Source: Kalaharituber pfeilii (taxonomy: Eukaryota > Ascomycota > Pezizomycetes > Pezizales > Pezizaceae). Taken from it: a stretch of 64,000 nt of DNA. Every line of letters starts with the position of its first letter. Position 1 is the first letter of the stretch. A model generated the notes under the pieces. It did not search any database. It was not told where the DNA came from and saw only the letters and a list, made by a program, of their open reading frames with translations. Positions 61,454 through 64,000 of the stretch are shown here, one piece after another. Position numbers and translations under genes: made by a program. Location: positions 620,001 to 684,000 of the forward strand of contig WHUZ01000010.1 in the NCBI GenBank assembly GCA_015179045.1, written 5' to 3'.

Positions 61454-62237
61454 CCTCTTGCAAAGTCGTAGTCTCCATTTATATAATCCACCACTTTCTT
61501 CCTGACTGCGGCCCATAGTGTCGTTTTCCTGATGAGCTTGAGGAGTCTGTACTGTATTCCGTCCGGTCCCGGTGCAGACCTCGACTCTGTCCTGCCCAGC
61601 GCCTTCTCGATTTCTTGTCTTGCTGTCTCGCGTTCTAGTAGCCTTCCTGTTGGGCGTAAGGGTATCCTCGGTGGTACGTCTTTCGTGATGAGGTTCCGCT
61701 TGATTAAGGCCCTGGCTATCTCCTGGTCTGCCCCCTCTATGCCCATTAGTTCCTTCTGCCGGAAGGGGTCTCTTGCCACCCTGAAGACGTCCCAGGGTGA
61801 CTCGATCCTGTCTTCTTCCAGAAACTCCTCCCAGAACGCTTTTATCCCTGATCAGGTCCCTGAGTAGGCGCCTGGCTCTTCTCCTGGTCTCTTTGGAAGC
61901 TCCGCTGTTTCCCCGTAGAATCTTCCTGACAATGTTCCTGGCTTCATTTACCTCTTTGCCAAACCACCGCTTGGACCTTTCGGTGATTCGTGCTTTCTTA
62001 GTGAACCGTTTACTTAAGTCGCACAGCATTCAGTATCCGTGACCCCCTGTCAGCCAGGGGTATGTCTCCCCCCTGTCAGCCAGGGGTATGTCTCCCCGCT
62101 CTTCAACGAAGTCCTCCCTCTTGTCCCAGTCCATTGTCGTGATCACCTTGCTCCCTTCCCTTTTTTGTGTGCTGAGCCTGCCGCTGACCATTGCGTGATC
62201 GGAGCCTGCTATCCAGGATGTTGTTGTCCCGGACCAT
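61454..62237 (-). pseudogene. Family-B LINE endonuclease end and RT start
   Basis: Minus strand, from right: TTSWIAGSDHAMVSGRL (the endonuclease terminal SDH), KVITTMDWDKREDFVEERGD, FTKKARITERSKRWFGKEVN, ARDPFRQKELMGIEGADQEI, GRTESRSAPGPDGIQYRLLK and KVVDYINGDYDFARG at 61454. The RT resumes at 57428 beyond the inserted elements. A 26-bp duplication at 62047-62098 repeats the codons for GDIPLADR. There are frameshifts near 62030 and 61850. Confidence 0.8.
62047..62098. repeat. 26-bp tandem duplication
   Basis: CCTGTCAGCCAGGGGTATGT plus CTCCCC is repeated twice head to tail inside the LINE endonuclease-RT linker. Confidence 0.9.
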
Positions 62238-62650
62238 TTTTTTTTTTTTTTTTTTTTATTTCATTACTCGCATACCGCCTTGTAGGCTACGGCGAGGGTG
62301 TAGATACATGCAAAATAATACACGGAAAATAAACAGCATATAAAACCATAAAGTGAAAGGAAAAAGTGAGACTATATCCGGTTACTCCGCCGCCCAGTCC
62401 ATTCACCTCCGCCAACGTTATGTCTCCCCCCTCCTTATCTCTTGACAGCTCCCTTAACCCCGCCTCTCCTCTCGGTTATCTTTTCTTCCACACTCACACC
62501 TACTCATGATGTGCTCAAAATTTTCGAAGTCCCTTCCGCACCATCTGCATTCGGGAGAGGTCTCCTTCCCTATCTGATATCTCCACTGTCGTAGTCCCTT
62601 GTTTCCCAGAATTCCTGCGAGAGTGGATACCCTCCTCCTGCTCCCCAAAT
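62238..62650 (-). mobile_element. Family-B LINE 3' end
   Basis: Minus strand: TLEYLGSRRRVSTLAGILGN, KGLRQWRYQIGKETSPECRW, CGRDFENFEHIMSRCECGRK (zinc motif C-x2-C...H...C), a stop near 62454, a 3' UTR, the hairpin CTCGCCGTAGCCTACAAGGC, GGTATGCGAGTAATGAAATA and about 22 A. The inner stem is GCCT/AGGC. It lies at the edge of the endonuclease-RT piece; no TSD identified. Confidence 0.8.
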
Positions 62651-64000
62651 ACTCCAGTGTCGATGAATTCATTATTTCCAGGATCCAAAGTGGTGCAAGC
62701 CTGGTCCAACACAATGTCGCCAAATAATGGTGACGATAAGTGCACCTCCAGAACGTTGAGCCTGACAGGATTCACAAAGATTGTCGGGGTGTGCTGTGGA
62801 GCCGGTTAATGGGCCAGCAGTCTCTGATAATTTTAAGTCCATTCGAAACGTCTCATGTCGCATGATCAATCGACGTCGTTGTTGAAATATGCTTGGCAAT
62901 ACTTTGACAATCCCTGCCCGCATGCAGAAGCGGGGAGGATTGGAGGAAGCGAACTCATTGGATCGTTAAAAAGCATCATTAAATTGGTCCATCTTTCACG
63001 TGGAAAACGGATGCCGCCAACGATGAATTTCAGATCTCGGTATGTCTAGTAAAAGTACTATGCAACATTAGTGTAATGAGCATAGGTGAAGTGAATCCCT
63101 CAAGAGCGAAATGCCTTCCACTTTGTTTGCTTGAACAGTTGCTTACCTCTTTCTGGGCCGCCCATCTTTGTCCCTGAAGGTTGTTAACATCTGACATGCA
63201 CATGGTTGGCACAGGGTTCTTGGTACTAGTGCGGTGGGGTGGATTACACCACCACCACCACCACCACCACCACCACCACCACCACCACCACCACCACCAT
63301 CACCAGGTGTCTTACGGATCTGGATGGACCACATTGTTGCCCAGCGCTTCATTACTGGAAAATTCCGGTCACATGATGCTCTTTCTTTTTTTGACCTATG
63401 TCGTCAAACGTTCTTTGGACTCTCGGCAGTAAAACATCCTGAACCTGCTTCTGTATCCAGGTTCTCCTTAAAGCCGGCATAGCAAATACTGCACTGCAGT
63501 TTCGACAGAGCATTATCCGGCCTTGATAAATTGAAAGTCGCCGTTAGCAAGAAACCTCTCAGGGTTCTGCGAGTTTATAAAACGTTTACAGCCTAACTGC
63601 TTATGCTATTTTGGAATAGCCGTGTGATAAGTACCATTTCTTGGAGAAAGCTACCTACATCTCTAAACCTCCTTTTGATGTATGAAGAATCTCTCATGTA
63701 GGAGTTCGTTAATGTGTTATCAAATTATGTAGGTACACCTTTTCTTGGACTGAGCTGTTGCAAGTAAATGCGAAGTAACACCTTGCAAAAGACTCCGGAA
63801 TTTGCTAAGGCACTTTACTTTGTTTTCCGGAAGTCATAAAGGAATTTTATGTCTCCCACCTTTGATTACAGCTATCTGCTGCATTCCACATCGTGGGATG
63901 GTTGGAGTCCCGAACCTTGGTAAACTGGAGAGACTAATCTCATCGCATGTCCATATCTTACCTGTCACCCATCATATGCATTGTCAGCGGTGTCTTGTCT
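62651..64000. other. No gene recognised
   Basis: Short ORFs only; texture like 1-12.7 kb. Apart from the CAC repeat I see nothing supportable. Confidence 0.5.
63249..63306. repeat. (CAC)n microsatellite
   Basis: About 17-18 CAC units followed by ATCACCAGG. Reading through it gives poly-His, poly-Pro or poly-Gly ORFs, which I do not regard as genes. Confidence 0.95.

Noticed and set aside
63181..63482. Poly-His and poly-Pro ORFs
   Set aside because: They are translations of a CAC microsatellite, without conserved flanks.

Overview
The window looks like transposon-packed, gene-poor DNA from a filamentous fungus, most likely an ascomycete (Pezizomycotina). The evidence is the element mix: Tad-like LINEs with an endonuclease-RT-RNase H ORF2 and a separate ORF1, a Fot1/pogo DNA transposon with TA target duplications, Ty3/gypsy elements, a hAT-like element and clustered G-to-A/C-to-T decay like RIP. 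Species cannot be told from the sequence. I found no rRNA, tRNA, CRISPR array or intact single-copy host gene.

Layout. 1-12.7 kb is low in coding signal and holds two pogo-type MITEs and a scatter of very short retro-insertions. 12.7-30.2 kb is a patchwork of 5'-truncated LINE copies in both orientations, interrupted by solo LTRs, ORF1-only elements and hairpin-tail insertions. 30.2-41.5 kb is a nested stack: a gypsy element (PR-RT-RNase H) split by a full-length 6.3 kb LINE, with a Fot1 transposon in its LTR and a solo LTR in that transposon's terminal repeat. 41.5-49.2 kb holds three ORF1-derived units, a solo LTR carrying a 34-bp minisatellite, and further LINE pieces. 49.2-62.6 kb holds two oppositely oriented gypsy copies with LINE, hAT and ORF1-only insertions. 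62.7-64 kb is again without genes, apart from a CAC microsatellite.

Two LINE families, here called A and B, explain most of the window. Every copy ends in a family-specific 3' hairpin followed by poly(A): A has CCCTGCCATGGC-loop-GCTGCAAGCGGGG, B has CTCGCCATAGCCC-loop-GGGCGGCATGCGAG. Full LINEs, ORF1-only elements and 47-70 bp micro-insertions all share these tails and carry target-site duplications (TSDs) of 7-15 bp. A plausible reading is that the LINE reverse transcriptase recognises the hairpin in trans and that anything carrying it can be copied. Base changes in the two stems compensate each other between copies, and the shortest copies begin at the hairpin base. This hairpin-dependent retrotransposition network is the most interesting content of the window.
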